From Verrucomicrobiia bacterium (lineage in GTDB: Bacteria; Verrucomicrobiota; Verrucomicrobiia; Opitutales; Opitutaceae), in contig JAUHWE010000372.1 of the NCBI GenBank assembly GCA_030424825.1, forward strand, positions 1 through 5,341: a stretch of DNA of 5,341 nt, given 5' to 3'. Position 1 is the stretch's first letter; each line of letters begins with the position of its first letter. This document shows, one piece after another, positions 1 to 5,341 of this stretch. The notes below the pieces were generated by a model that was given only the letters and a program-made list of their open reading frames with translations, did no database searches and had not been told where the DNA came from. Position numbers and translations under genes: made by a program.

Positions 1-110
1 CCGATTTGTTCCACTAATTACTAAAATCATACAATTCCCTTACTTCTATTATATTTCAATAAAATTTCTGTTAAATAAACCTTTTAATCCAAGTATAGTT
101 TCGATGCAAA

Positions 111-142
111 TTGATTATTTGTGCGATAATAGGTTATATTTG
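111..142 (+). promoter_or_regulatory. Bacteroidota-type promoter ahead of the MBL hydrolase
   Basis: TATATTTG at 135-142 matches the Bacteroidota -7 consensus TAnnTTTG exactly. A TTG at 111-113 lies 21 bases upstream, within the usual spacing for the -33 element of this phylum. The start codon at 177 is preceded by an A-rich stretch without a Shine-Dalgarno sequence, as is common in Bacteroidota. The surrounding 180 bases are about 25% G+C. Transcription would begin around 149 (inferred). No comparable signal precedes the genes in the rest of the window, which supports a different origin for this end. Confidence 0.5.
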
Positions 143-176
143 CACTCCAAAATTTTAAACAAAGATAGTTAAGATA

Positions 177-536
177 ATGAAAATCAAATTTTTAGGGCAT
201 GCTTGTTTTGAAATTGATTATAACGGCAAGAAATTGTTATTCGATCCCTTTATAACGGGTAATCCATTGGTAAAAGCATTTGACTTGGCGACGTTACAAC
301 CGGATTATATTCTTCTTTCTCATAGCCATGGCGACCTTGCCCGTATTCGGTTTTCCAATATCAGCATGCTATATTTATGCCGGACTGGCCTTTCCCCCGT
401 TGCAGGCATCGGGAGTTTGCATTGCTGCTTTGGCCGTGAACATGTCCGTAAGCTACGCCTTGACGCATTCGGTTCTGAAGGCGCCCATCGTTCGAATTCT
501 GGAGAGAATGAATTGGCCGATACCGGCGATGAATGA
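177..536 (+). pseudogene. Chimeric ORF: 5' third of a UPF0173-type MBL-fold metal-dependent hydrolase, broken after 335
   Basis: The first 53 residues are a typical start of a metallo-beta-lactamase-fold hydrolase of the UPF0173 type. They show [13 protein letters not shown], a [13 protein letters not shown] strand and loop, and HSHGD at residues 49-53, the beginning of the HxHxDH zinc-binding motif. The next residue should be His but is Leu. Everything from there to the stop at 534-536 ([10 protein letters not shown] onward) is an out-of-frame reading of the neighbouring membrane protein gene and resembles no part of the family. Full members are roughly 225 residues, so about three quarters of the enzyme is missing, including the remaining metal ligands. 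The start at ATG 177 is supported by the conserved N-terminus and by the promoter upstream. The ORF is 119 codons long, but only 177-335 should be regarded as hydrolase. It cannot encode a working enzyme. Confidence 0.8.
327..338. other. Chimeric junction between AT-rich and mid-G+C DNA
   Basis: Left of this point the hydrolase frame (177 onward) is conserved through HSHGD, which ends at 335. Right of it a different frame (328 onward) reads as a VTT-domain membrane protein. The short stretch CATGGCGACC (327-336) fits both: CAT-GGC-GAC is H-G-D of the hydrolase, and ATG-GCG-ACC reads M-A-T in the membrane protein. Base composition changes from about 29% G+C before it to about 54% after it (361-540). 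No inverted repeats, target duplication, integrase or tRNA were seen at the join. A microhomology-mediated assembly or amplification artefact is the likeliest cause. Confidence 0.75.
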
Positions 537-822
537 CTACAATCAGTTCCGGTTTACGTTTCTTGTGAGAACGGTTCCGGGCCCGCCCTTTTTCGTTCAG
601 AATCTAGTCTTGGGATTGGCGGGAATTCCGTTTGGAACCTATATTTGGATCTCATTGTTGGCCCAAGGGGGAATCGCGATTGGCGTGATACTTTGCAGTC
701 GCTATCTTTCGGAGGATCCGTGGAGTAAGGGGGGGCTCACGGTGATCGCGATCCTGGCCGCTTTGCTGATCGCGAAAAGCATTCGCTTCGTTCGTGCGAG
801 GAATAAGCGAAGAAAGGATTAA
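328..822 (+). CDS. VTT/DedA-like (SNARE-associated, TVP38/TMEM64 type) membrane protein, 5'-truncated
   Basis: This reads as an integral inner-membrane protein of the VTT/DedA superfamily, whose members are linked to lipid scrambling or flipping and envelope homeostasis. Counting from ATG 328 it is 164 residues with several hydrophobic segments. [13 protein letters not shown] (residues 7-19) resembles the N-terminal re-entrant part of the domain. [19 protein letters not shown] (76-94) resembles the conserved F..R..PG core, followed by a Gly-rich helix. A last transmembrane stretch lies near 135-155, and the protein ends in a basic tail (RARNKRRKD). Family members usually have about 200-230 residues, so some 30-50 N-terminal residues appear lost at the junction. 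The frame stays open up to a TTG at 280, but that part is hydrolase DNA read in another frame. There is no convincing ribosome binding site. It precedes the ACP/KS operon by 111 bases, so a role in that pathway is possible but unproven. Confidence 0.65.
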   Translation: MATLPVFGFPISACYIYAGLAFPPLQASGVCIAALAVNMSVSYALTHSVLKAPIVRILERMNWPIPAMNDYNQFRFTFLVRTVPGPPFFVQNLVLGLAGIPFGTYIWISLLAQGGIAIGVILCSRYLSEDPWSKGGLTVIAILAALLIAKSIRFVRARNKRRKD

Positions 823-890
823 AAAGCAAACGGTTAATGGGAGGGCTGAATCAAGCGACTTTCCGTAATCTTGGCCAATTGGATTTGGTT

Positions 891-922
891 TCCTCAAATA
901 GCGAGAAATCTTGATTTGAGGA
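891..922 (+). promoter_or_regulatory. Hairpin (9-bp perfect stem) covering a GAGG ribosome binding site before ACP1
   Basis: TCCTCAAAT at 891-899 is perfectly complementary to ATTTGAGGA at 914-922, leaving a 14-base loop. The 3' arm contains GAGG (918-921), the best Shine-Dalgarno sequence of the region, placed 5 bases before ATG 927. In RNA the 5' arm (UCCUC) would mask this site. No U-tract follows, so it is not an intrinsic terminator. It could act as a translational gate or, as DNA, as a protein-binding dyad. The remaining gap (823-890) holds TTGGCCAATTGG (871-882), two overlapping short palindromes, and no clear -35/-10 pair. Confidence 0.45.
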
Positions 923-926
923 TACA

Positions 927-965
927 ATGAGCTTTGATCAGTTTTATGAGTCCCTCCTTCGATGA
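927..965 (+). other. Possible 12-codon leader ORF overlapping the ACP1 start
   Basis: ATG 927 sits 5 bases after GAGG (918-921) and opens a 12-codon reading frame (MSFDQFYESLLR) that stops at TGA 963-965. It overlaps the first codons of ACP1 in another frame. The ribosome binding site is much better than anything in front of the ACP1 starts at 934 or 946. It may therefore be a leader peptide that couples translation to ACP1, or the true N-terminus of ACP1 separated by a frameshift or a sequencing indel. It may also be chance. The evidence is only position and spacing. Confidence 0.25.
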
Positions 966-1278
966 GAATGATGAAGCGTTTCTGGATTTGCCCGAAGGTA
1001 TTAAGAATGCGTTGAGAAACTATGGAGCGACTCGAGCAAGCACAGAGTTGGATGCGGTAATATTTGCTGTGCTGAAAGATTTGGGTGCGGATATGCAGCC
1101 TGAAAGTATCACGAATGAAACGAACTTTGTCGACGACCTTGGATTGGACTCTTTGGCCATTGCCGAGTTCGTATTTTTCTTTGAGGACATCTTCAAAATA
1201 AAAATCACCAATGAGTCGCTCACGAAGATGAGGACTCTAGGAGAGCTGAAGCGCTTTCTTGAGGTCGAACTGGCTTAG
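934..1278 (+). CDS. Acyl carrier protein 1 with N-terminal extension
   Basis: This is a type II acyl carrier protein: a small cytoplasmic protein whose conserved serine receives a 4'-phosphopantetheine arm and carries the growing acyl chain. The motif DDLGLDSLAIAEF is clear, with Ser73 as the attachment site when counted from TTG 934. The ACP fold runs from about residue 37 to 114, with helix I around ELDAVIFAVLKDLG and a final helix LGELKRFLEVEL. About 35 residues precede it, more than in an ordinary ACP of about 80 residues. The start is uncertain. TTG 934 gives 114 residues and ATG 946 gives 110, both lack a good ribosome binding site, and a stop at 928-930 blocks anything further upstream. 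Its stop lies 10 bases before the ketosynthase start, so the two are probably co-translated. Similarity to the ACP pair of aryl-polyene clusters is inferred from context. Confidence 0.85.
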   Translation: MISFMSPSFDENDEAFLDLPEGIKNALRNYGATRASTELDAVIFAVLKDLGADMQPESITNETNFVDDLGLDSLAIAEFVFFFEDIFKIKITNESLTKMRTLGELKRFLEVELA

Positions 1279-1288
1279 GCACGGGCGA

Positions 1289-2560
1289 ATGGGCAAGCGT
1301 ACCGTCGTCACTGGGCTCGGATTTATCACCTGCATTGGCAATTCGCGGGATGAAGTGCTGAAAAGCTTGCTCGAACTAAAAACAGGGATTCGACCGGCTC
1401 TATTCCTGGATAATCCGAATATTCCGGTGAAAGCGGTGGGAAAGCCGCTGGGCTTCGATATGGATTCGTCTAACTGGAGACAGTGGAAATACCCCTCCAC
1501 CTATCACATTGATCCCGGACTAAAACGGAGCATATCGCCTCAGGGAATTTACTCTGTATGCGCTCTCGAACAGGCCTTGGAAGACGCGCAACTCAGCAAG
1601 GACGAGCTAAAGAGCGGCGAGACGGGATTGTACTGCGCGTCGGTGGGCTCTCCCTTGATGCTGCATGATAACCTATCCGCACTACTGAAAACTCGGGGGG
1701 AACGGGGGAACCCGCTGGGGATTTTGAGTTCTATCGCGGGAACGCTAAATTTCAACCTCGGCAGCTGGCTCGGAATTCGTGGCACCAACTGTGGATATGT
1801 CTCGGCCTGCGCGTCGGGGAATCACGCAATTGGCTACGCCTATGACGACATTTTTATGGGTCGGCAGAAACGAGCGATTGTCATTGGGGCGGAGGAAGCG
1901 ACGGCCGAGAGTTTGCTGCCATTTTCTGCCATGAGGGCCCTCTCTACCAATCCTGTCGCAGAGAAAGCTTCACGCCCTTTTGACCTTAACCGAGATGGGT
2001 TCGTGGGGGCGGCAGGGGCGACGGTTGTGGTATTGGAAGAAGCGGAGTTTGCTCGTCGCAGGGGAGCCCATATCTATGCCAGTTTGGAGGGCTGGGGCCA
2101 GATGAGTGATGGGTACCATCGAGCGTCCCCCGAACCTGATGGAAGAGGGCTGGAGGAAGCCATGGGCAAGGCCTTGGAATCTGCAGGAATCGGAGTCGAT
2201 CAAGTCGATCACGTCTGCGCTCACGCCACGTCCACTCCAGCAGGCGATAAGGCTGAGGCGGCAGCGATACGCAACTTGTTTGGGAAGCGACTGGCCGAAA
2301 TCACGATTTCGGCCCCGAAAGGGCTTACGGGACATAGCCTTTCCATGGCTGGTGTGTTGGAGTTCGCTATTTGCTGTCTGATGCTCAAGGAGCGTTTTGC
2401 TTTGGGGAATGCGAATCTAGAAACAGTCGATCCCGCCTGTTCCCATCTTAACTTGTCTCGCCAATCTGACAAAGCGGCATTGACTTGGATCTTGAACAAT
2501 AGCAGCGGTTTTGGTGGAAGCAATGTCTGCAATGTGCTCAAACGTTGTGATCAGAGTTAA
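1289..2560 (+). CDS. Beta-ketoacyl-ACP synthase (FabF-like), catalytically complete
   Basis: This is a condensing enzyme that extends an acyl chain by Claisen condensation with malonyl-ACP in the cytoplasm. From ATG 1289 it has 423 residues, a normal length for a FabF/KAS II-type ketosynthase, beginning with the typical KRTVVTGLGFIT strand. The active site is complete: nucleophile Cys174 in VSACASGNHAIGYA, His312 in AHATSTPAGDKAEA, Lys344 and His349 in APKGLTGHSLSMAG, and the C-terminal SGFGGSN loop (406-412). ASRPFDLNRDGFVG (227-240) is another family hallmark. An in-frame TTG at 1259 would add ten residues, but these read the end of ACP1 in another frame and are not family-like, so 1289 is preferred. 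A weak AGG lies 9 bases upstream of it. It is flanked by an ACP on each side, 10 and 6 bases away. By context it could match the ApeR-type second ketosynthase of aryl-polyene clusters, but this assignment is inferred. Confidence 0.93.
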   Translation: MGKRTVVTGLGFITCIGNSRDEVLKSLLELKTGIRPALFLDNPNIPVKAVGKPLGFDMDSSNWRQWKYPSTYHIDPGLKRSISPQGIYSVCALEQALEDAQLSKDELKSGETGLYCASVGSPLMLHDNLSALLKTRGERGNPLGILSSIAGTLNFNLGSWLGIRGTNCGYVSACASGNHAIGYAYDDIFMGRQKRAIVIGAEEATAESLLPFSAMRALSTNPVAEKASRPFDLNRDGFVGAAGATVVVLEEAEFARRRGAHIYASLEGWGQMSDGYHRASPEPDGRGLEEAMGKALESAGIGVDQVDHVCAHATSTPAGDKAEAAAIRNLFGKRLAEITISAPKGLTGHSLSMAGVLEFAICCLMLKERFALGNANLETVDPACSHLNLSRQSDKAALTWILNNSSGFGGSNVCNVLKRCDQS

Positions 2561-2566
2561 TTTTAT

Positions 2567-2848
2567 ATGAGTAAATCTGCATTACCAGAAAACCGAGAAC
2601 AGCTCTTGGCTGACCTAAAGTGCTTAATCGTAGAATGTCTGAATCTCGATGACGTAGAGCCAAGCGAAATTGGCGACCATGAACCACTCTTTGGTTCCGG
2701 TTTGGAATTAGACTCGATTGACGCGTTAGAGCTAGTGGTCAGCCTGGAAAAGAAGTACCAGATCAAGATTGGCAGCAGCGAGGAATCAAAGACTGCTCTG
2801 GAGTCGGTGGAATCACTTGCAAGATTGATTGAGTCGAAAGCTGCTTAA
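2567..2848 (+). CDS. Acyl carrier protein 2
   Basis: A 93-residue acyl carrier protein of standard size. The phosphopantetheine site is Ser50 in SGLELDSIDALELVVSLEKK, a form typical of ACPs in aryl-polyene and related type II clusters (LDSIDALEL). Helix I is EQLLADLKCLIVECLNL (11-27), and a closing helix runs through VESLARLIESKAA. It differs clearly from ACP1, which has GLDSLAIAEF and an N-terminal extension. The two are therefore not a recent tandem duplication and may serve different partners or steps. ATG 2567 starts 6 bases after the stop of the preceding ketosynthase, with no strong ribosome binding site in the AT-rich spacer, which suggests translational coupling. The next ketosynthase starts 24 bases downstream. 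Confidence 0.93.
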   Translation: MSKSALPENREQLLADLKCLIVECLNLDDVEPSEIGDHEPLFGSGLELDSIDALELVVSLEKKYQIKIGSSEESKTALESVESLARLIESKAA

Positions 2849-2872
2849 CGACCGGAATAGATTGAGTTTCCT

Positions 2873-3979
2873 ATGATCGATTTCAAAAATGGATACGTAG
2901 GAATAGAGTCGAGCGATTGTGTTACGGCACTGGGCGATGCCCGCGAAACCTGTCAGGCCTTGGTGGGCGGCACAATTGCATTAAAGGCAATACCAGTATT
3001 GGGAGAGGATGGTGGTGACCTGGTGCCTCTCGCAGTCACAAGTGGACCCGATGAAACCGTTCCTCCCAGATGGATTGGTTTGTTGGATAGCCTTAAAAGC
3101 AAAGTGCCTGACTATCCTTGGGGTACCGCGAAATTTCCGATTTTCCTAACCAGTAGCAACTATGATGTTGGGAGTTTATATAAATATCGAAAAAATGGGG
3201 ACACGCGATATTTGGAGATCGGCACGCCAGCGAATTGTCTAAGCTATCTAAAGAAACGGTATGGATGGGGTGAGAACGCGATTGCCCTTTCTCACGCTTG
3301 CGTCACTTCGAATCTAGGAATTGAAATGGCAACGCGCTACCTAAAAGCAGGCGTCGCGGAGAAAGCGCTCGTATTCAGTTTTGATTATGTGAGCCCTTTT
3401 GTGGCGGGCGGGTTTCACGCATTGAAGATATTGAATGAAAGCTTTCCGGCACCCTACCAAGATCGAGAGATTGGATCGATTGGGTTAGGGGACGGATCTG
3501 CATTTGTAGTTCTTTCTGCCACGGATTGCCCGGTCCGACTTGAGTCGAACTTTCTCTTTAACGAAATGTATCATTTCACTGCCAACGACCCTGAGGGAAG
3601 CGGTTTTAATGCCTCAGCGGAGTGGGCGCAATCGGTTTCCAAAGGGCGTCGGGTCTGGATAAAGGGACACGGGACGGGAACTCTGGATTCAGCCCGCTTG
3701 GAAGCCCAAGCGTTTCAAAGAGCCTTGCCGGAAAGCCCGCTGGTATCGTGGAAAGGAAGTCTGGGTCATACGCTGGGGAGTTGTGGCGCTGTAGAGCTGG
3801 CAATCGCTATTGCTTCGATTGAAAGCGGTTCTGCAGCGGGAACTCTGGGAAGCCGATGCCCGACGATGGAAGAGAATGTTGCCATCGACAATATTGATAC
3901 GAAAGAATTTGAAGGAGTCGCTCTTTTCAGCAACGCGTTTGGGGGAGCGCATGCGGGTTGCTTCGTTTCCTATGATTGA
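2873..3979 (+). CDS. Short beta-ketoacyl-ACP synthase, likely KS subunit of a KS/CLF pair
   Basis: A divergent thiolase-fold ketosynthase of 368 residues, about 40-50 shorter than FabF. All catalytic positions are present: Cys143 in ALSHACVTSNLGIEMA, His266 in IKGHGTGTLDSARLEA, Lys294 and His299 in WKGSLGHTLGSCGAVE, and the C-terminal NAFGGAHAG loop (354-362). It should therefore be an active condensing enzyme and not a chain-length factor. SHAC in place of the commoner TACASS context is unusual and sets it apart from the first ketosynthase. The missing length is mainly in the N-terminal half, before the active-site Cys. The gene overlaps the next one by 8 bases, and that gene encodes a small CLF-like protein. 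By analogy with the ApeO/ApeC pair of aryl-polyene systems, the two products may form a heterodimer (inferred). ATG 2873 is the only reasonable start; the ribosome binding site is weak. Confidence 0.88.
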   Translation: MIDFKNGYVGIESSDCVTALGDARETCQALVGGTIALKAIPVLGEDGGDLVPLAVTSGPDETVPPRWIGLLDSLKSKVPDYPWGTAKFPIFLTSSNYDVGSLYKYRKNGDTRYLEIGTPANCLSYLKKRYGWGENAIALSHACVTSNLGIEMATRYLKAGVAEKALVFSFDYVSPFVAGGFHALKILNESFPAPYQDREIGSIGLGDGSAFVVLSATDCPVRLESNFLFNEMYHFTANDPEGSGFNASAEWAQSVSKGRRVWIKGHGTGTLDSARLEAQAFQRALPESPLVSWKGSLGHTLGSCGAVELAIAIASIESGSAAGTLGSRCPTMEENVAIDNIDTKEFEGVALFSNAFGGAHAGCFVSYD

Positions 3980-4637
3980 AGATAGACTAGTGATTGAGGC
4001 GGTTGAGACTGTGGAGGGTGGAAGCGACTTTGCGGCGGATGCCAGAATAAGGCACAAGAGCGAATTTCCTGGGCGGAGTGCTCGAAGAATGACCCACCTT
4101 GGCATGCTGATTACCCTTTGTCTTCAAAAGATGGATGCAGAAAAAGATATTCCCATTATCTATGCCTCGGCGTTTGGGGAATCTGAGTCACTTGAAAAGT
4201 TTATCGACAGTTTTCCAGAAGCTAGCCCGGCATTGTTTCAGTCCTCGATCCATCCTAGCGCCGTTGAGCAAGGGTTGATCTCGAAGAAGCAAGGTGTGAA
4301 TCGATTCTATCCGATCACGAGCGATTCGAATCTCTTTGGCCAGGCTATCGAGAATTGCTTTTTGCTGGGGGAGCAGGACGTTATTTTGCTAGGTGGAGAT
4401 GAGAGAGGAAATTGGCTTTGCCCTTCCCATCTCGCGAGTACTGTGTCTTTTGCCTTCGGGATGCGCCTTTCGCGTGATGGCGAAGGGATCGGTTCACTGG
4501 AGATAGACCGTACACAGCGGCCCGACAGGGAAGGATGCATCGACTTACAGCAGGCTGCAGATTCGATCAAAAATAGGGATAGCCTGAGTATTCCCTCTTT
4601 TGCCTTGGATGCAAGGATACGACTCGAATGGAAATAG
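3972..4637 (+). CDS. Ketosynthase-like chain-length-factor protein (Ketoacyl-synt_2 type, ApeC-like)
   Basis: A 221-residue protein resembling the N-terminal ketosynthase half-domain (PF13723 type) found in aryl-polyene and flexirubin clusters, where it acts as chain-length factor or partner of a full KS. Family-like features are FPGRSARRMTHLGML (32-46, usually P.LRRRM), IIYASAFGESESLEKFI (62-78), ALFQSSIHPSAVEQGL (87-102, usually FS.SVHNA.AG) and a DVILLGGDE strand (136-144). No nucleophile Cys or paired catalytic His of a full ketosynthase is present, which fits a non-catalytic partner. The length is in the family's usual range. ATG 3972 overlaps the previous stop by 8 bases, consistent with coupled translation. 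An alternative ATG at 3951, preceded by GGGGGAG at 3941-3947, would add seven residues, but that purine run also encodes the conserved Gly-Gly of the upstream KS. The frame is open further up to 3810, deep inside the KS gene, which is unlikely to be used. Confidence 0.78.
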   Translation: MIEDRLVIEAVETVEGGSDFAADARIRHKSEFPGRSARRMTHLGMLITLCLQKMDAEKDIPIIYASAFGESESLEKFIDSFPEASPALFQSSIHPSAVEQGLISKKQGVNRFYPITSDSNLFGQAIENCFLLGEQDVILLGGDERGNWLCPSHLASTVSFAFGMRLSRDGEGIGSLEIDRTQRPDREGCIDLQQAADSIKNRDSLSIPSFALDARIRLEWK

Positions 4638-5341
4638 GCGAGTCTCGACAGCGAAATCCTGGTCCGAGCTGGGGTTACTCTTTTATTGCTTTCGTCAATA
4701 GGGTCCTTCCCTGGCCTTTAATGAAAGGAATCTTGTGGGCGAGCTCATTCGTGAGCCTTTTCCTGATGGGGCAGCAACGCCGCCATTCCCGGAAATATCT
4801 CGATTCAGCTTTGAGACGTAGAGCGACCTGGTTGGACTGCTGGAAGCATTTCGCCGCTTTTTCGGAATTCTTAGTCCGGCGCTTCGACGCGGCTAACGGG
4901 AGGGATCCCGACTTCGAGACCGATGCAGAATCGTTGCGGAGATTCCACTCTCTGATCGATAGCAAAGAGCAGTCGATTCACGGCACATTTCATTTCGGAA
5001 ACTCTGATTTGATGGGATTTTGGCTGTCCGGTTTTGATCTTTCGATACGCATGGTGCGGTTTCGAGTGGGAAATTCTAGCGACTTGGATTGGTTGGAGAA
5101 GCGTTTTGGCAGTAAGGTCGCGTTCTTGTGGGTCAATGAACCTAGTAATATGATATTCGCCCTGAAAGAGGCCATTGAATCCGGACACAGCGTTGCCATG
5201 AAATGCGATAGAGTGGAGCACAGTTCCAAGATCGAGAAGTTTTCGTTTATGGGGAAAGAGCGCTGGTTCCCATTTACGATCTACCACTTGTCAATTCTGT
5301 TTGGCCTACCTGTGTCCTTTTCGATTGGTGTTCCCAACAAT
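4628..5341 (+). CDS. LpxL/HtrB-like lipid acyltransferase, 3' end outside the window
   Basis: The frame is open for 238 codons from ATG 4628 to the window edge, so the gene is partial at its 3' end. It belongs to the lysophospholipid/LPS acyltransferase superfamily: inner-membrane-associated enzymes that transfer an acyl chain from ACP to a lipid or sugar. The HX4D motif is seen as HFGNSD (His122, Asp127). Further family signs are SVAMKCDR (188-195, usually GxxVAMQ.DR) and FSFMGKERWFPFTIYHL (205-221, the v.FLG..a.FP region), followed by FGLPVSFSIGVPNN. A hydrophobic N-terminal segment lies near residues 30-48 and may anchor it. AAGGA at 4613-4617, 10 bases ahead, supports the start at 4628, which overlaps the previous gene by 10 bases. 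LpxL family proteins have about 290-310 residues, so some 60 residues lie beyond the edge. In aryl-polyene clusters such enzymes are thought to attach the polyene to its lipid anchor (inferred here). Confidence 0.85.
   Translation, partial: MEIGESRQRNPGPSWGYSFIAFVNRVLPWPLMKGILWASSFVSLFLMGQQRRHSRKYLDSALRRRATWLDCWKHFAAFSEFLVRRFDAANGRDPDFETDAESLRRFHSLIDSKEQSIHGTFHFGNSDLMGFWLSGFDLSIRMVRFRVGNSSDLDWLEKRFGSKVAFLWVNEPSNMIFALKEAIESGHSVAMKCDRVEHSSKIEKFSFMGKERWFPFTIYHLSILFGLPVSFSIGVPNN

Noticed and set aside
280..327. An upstream TTG start (280) and hydrophobic stretch (IIFFFLIA) that could look like the first transmembrane helix of the VTT protein
   Set aside because: These bases encode the conserved [14 protein letters not shown] of the hydrolase in the 177 frame and lie on the AT-rich side of the junction; the hydrophobic reading is coincidental.
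320..345. Mobile element or attachment site at the junction
   Set aside because: No inverted repeats, direct repeats, integrase gene or tRNA end could be seen next to the join.
336..536. C-terminal half of the hydrolase ORF as a novel domain
   Set aside because: It is the membrane protein gene read out of frame and has no family-like motif.
871..900. A sigma-70-like promoter (TTGGCC at 871 with CAAATA at 895) before ACP1
   Set aside because: Both boxes match the consensus poorly and the -10 box falls inside the hairpin arm; not strong enough to list.
1970..2541. Two antisense open frames inside the first ketosynthase gene
   Set aside because: They mirror a strongly conserved ketosynthase coding region and show no recognisable protein features or start signals.
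3810..3971. Long N-terminal extension of the CLF-like protein from an ATG at 3810
   Set aside because: It lies wholly inside the catalytically conserved C-terminal part of the KS gene and is not family-like; starts at 3972 or 3951 fit better.
4871..5287. Antisense 138-codon open frame opposite the acyltransferase
   Set aside because: The + strand frame carries the HX4D and DR motifs of the LpxL family and its own AAGGA site; the antisense frame is a shadow.

Overview
The window joins two unrelated pieces of DNA. Positions 1 to about 335 are AT-rich (about 29% G+C over 1-330 by hand count). They carry a Bacteroidota-style promoter and the first third of an MBL-fold metal-dependent hydrolase (UPF0173 type). 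From about 336 onward the sequence is near 50% G+C (54% over 361-540) and belongs to another genome or another locus. The switch falls inside the HxHxDH metal-binding motif of the hydrolase and also cuts off the 5' end of a VTT/DedA-like membrane protein gene. An assembly or amplification chimera is the simplest explanation, though a real recombination cannot be excluded from sequence alone.

From 336 to the end, every gene is on the + strand. In order they are: a 5'-truncated VTT-domain membrane protein (to 822); a 111-base gap with a hairpin that pairs with the best ribosome binding site of the region; acyl carrier protein 1 (934/946-1278); a complete ketosynthase (1289-2560); acyl carrier protein 2 (2567-2848); a second, shorter ketosynthase (2873-3979); a small ketosynthase-like protein of the chain-length-factor type (3972-4637); and an LpxL/HtrB-like lipid acyltransferase (4628 to beyond the window edge). 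The genes from ACP1 onward are separated by 6 to 24 bases or overlap by 8 to 10 bases, so they almost certainly form one operon.

Two ACPs, two catalytically complete ketosynthases, a ketosynthase-like CLF and an LpxL-like acyltransferase match part of an aryl-polyene (APE) or flexirubin-type type II fatty acid/polyketide cluster. Such clusters make a polyene acyl chain on ACP and attach it to an outer-membrane lipid. The dehydratase, ketoreductase, adenylating enzyme, LolA-like carrier and MMPL exporter expected in such a cluster are not in this window; they may lie beyond 5341. Gene content implies a Gram-negative (diderm) bacterium. The look of the first ketosynthase suggests Verrucomicrobiota (Opitutae-like) to me, but this is an impression and not a search result. 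The first 335 bases look like Bacteroidota.

No RNA genes, CRISPR arrays, insertion sequences or clear terminators were seen. The operon is a recognisable kind of cluster. The least ordinary points are the chimeric junction, the hairpin in front of ACP1 with an out-of-frame 12-codon ORF, and the small CLF-like protein with its ambiguous start.
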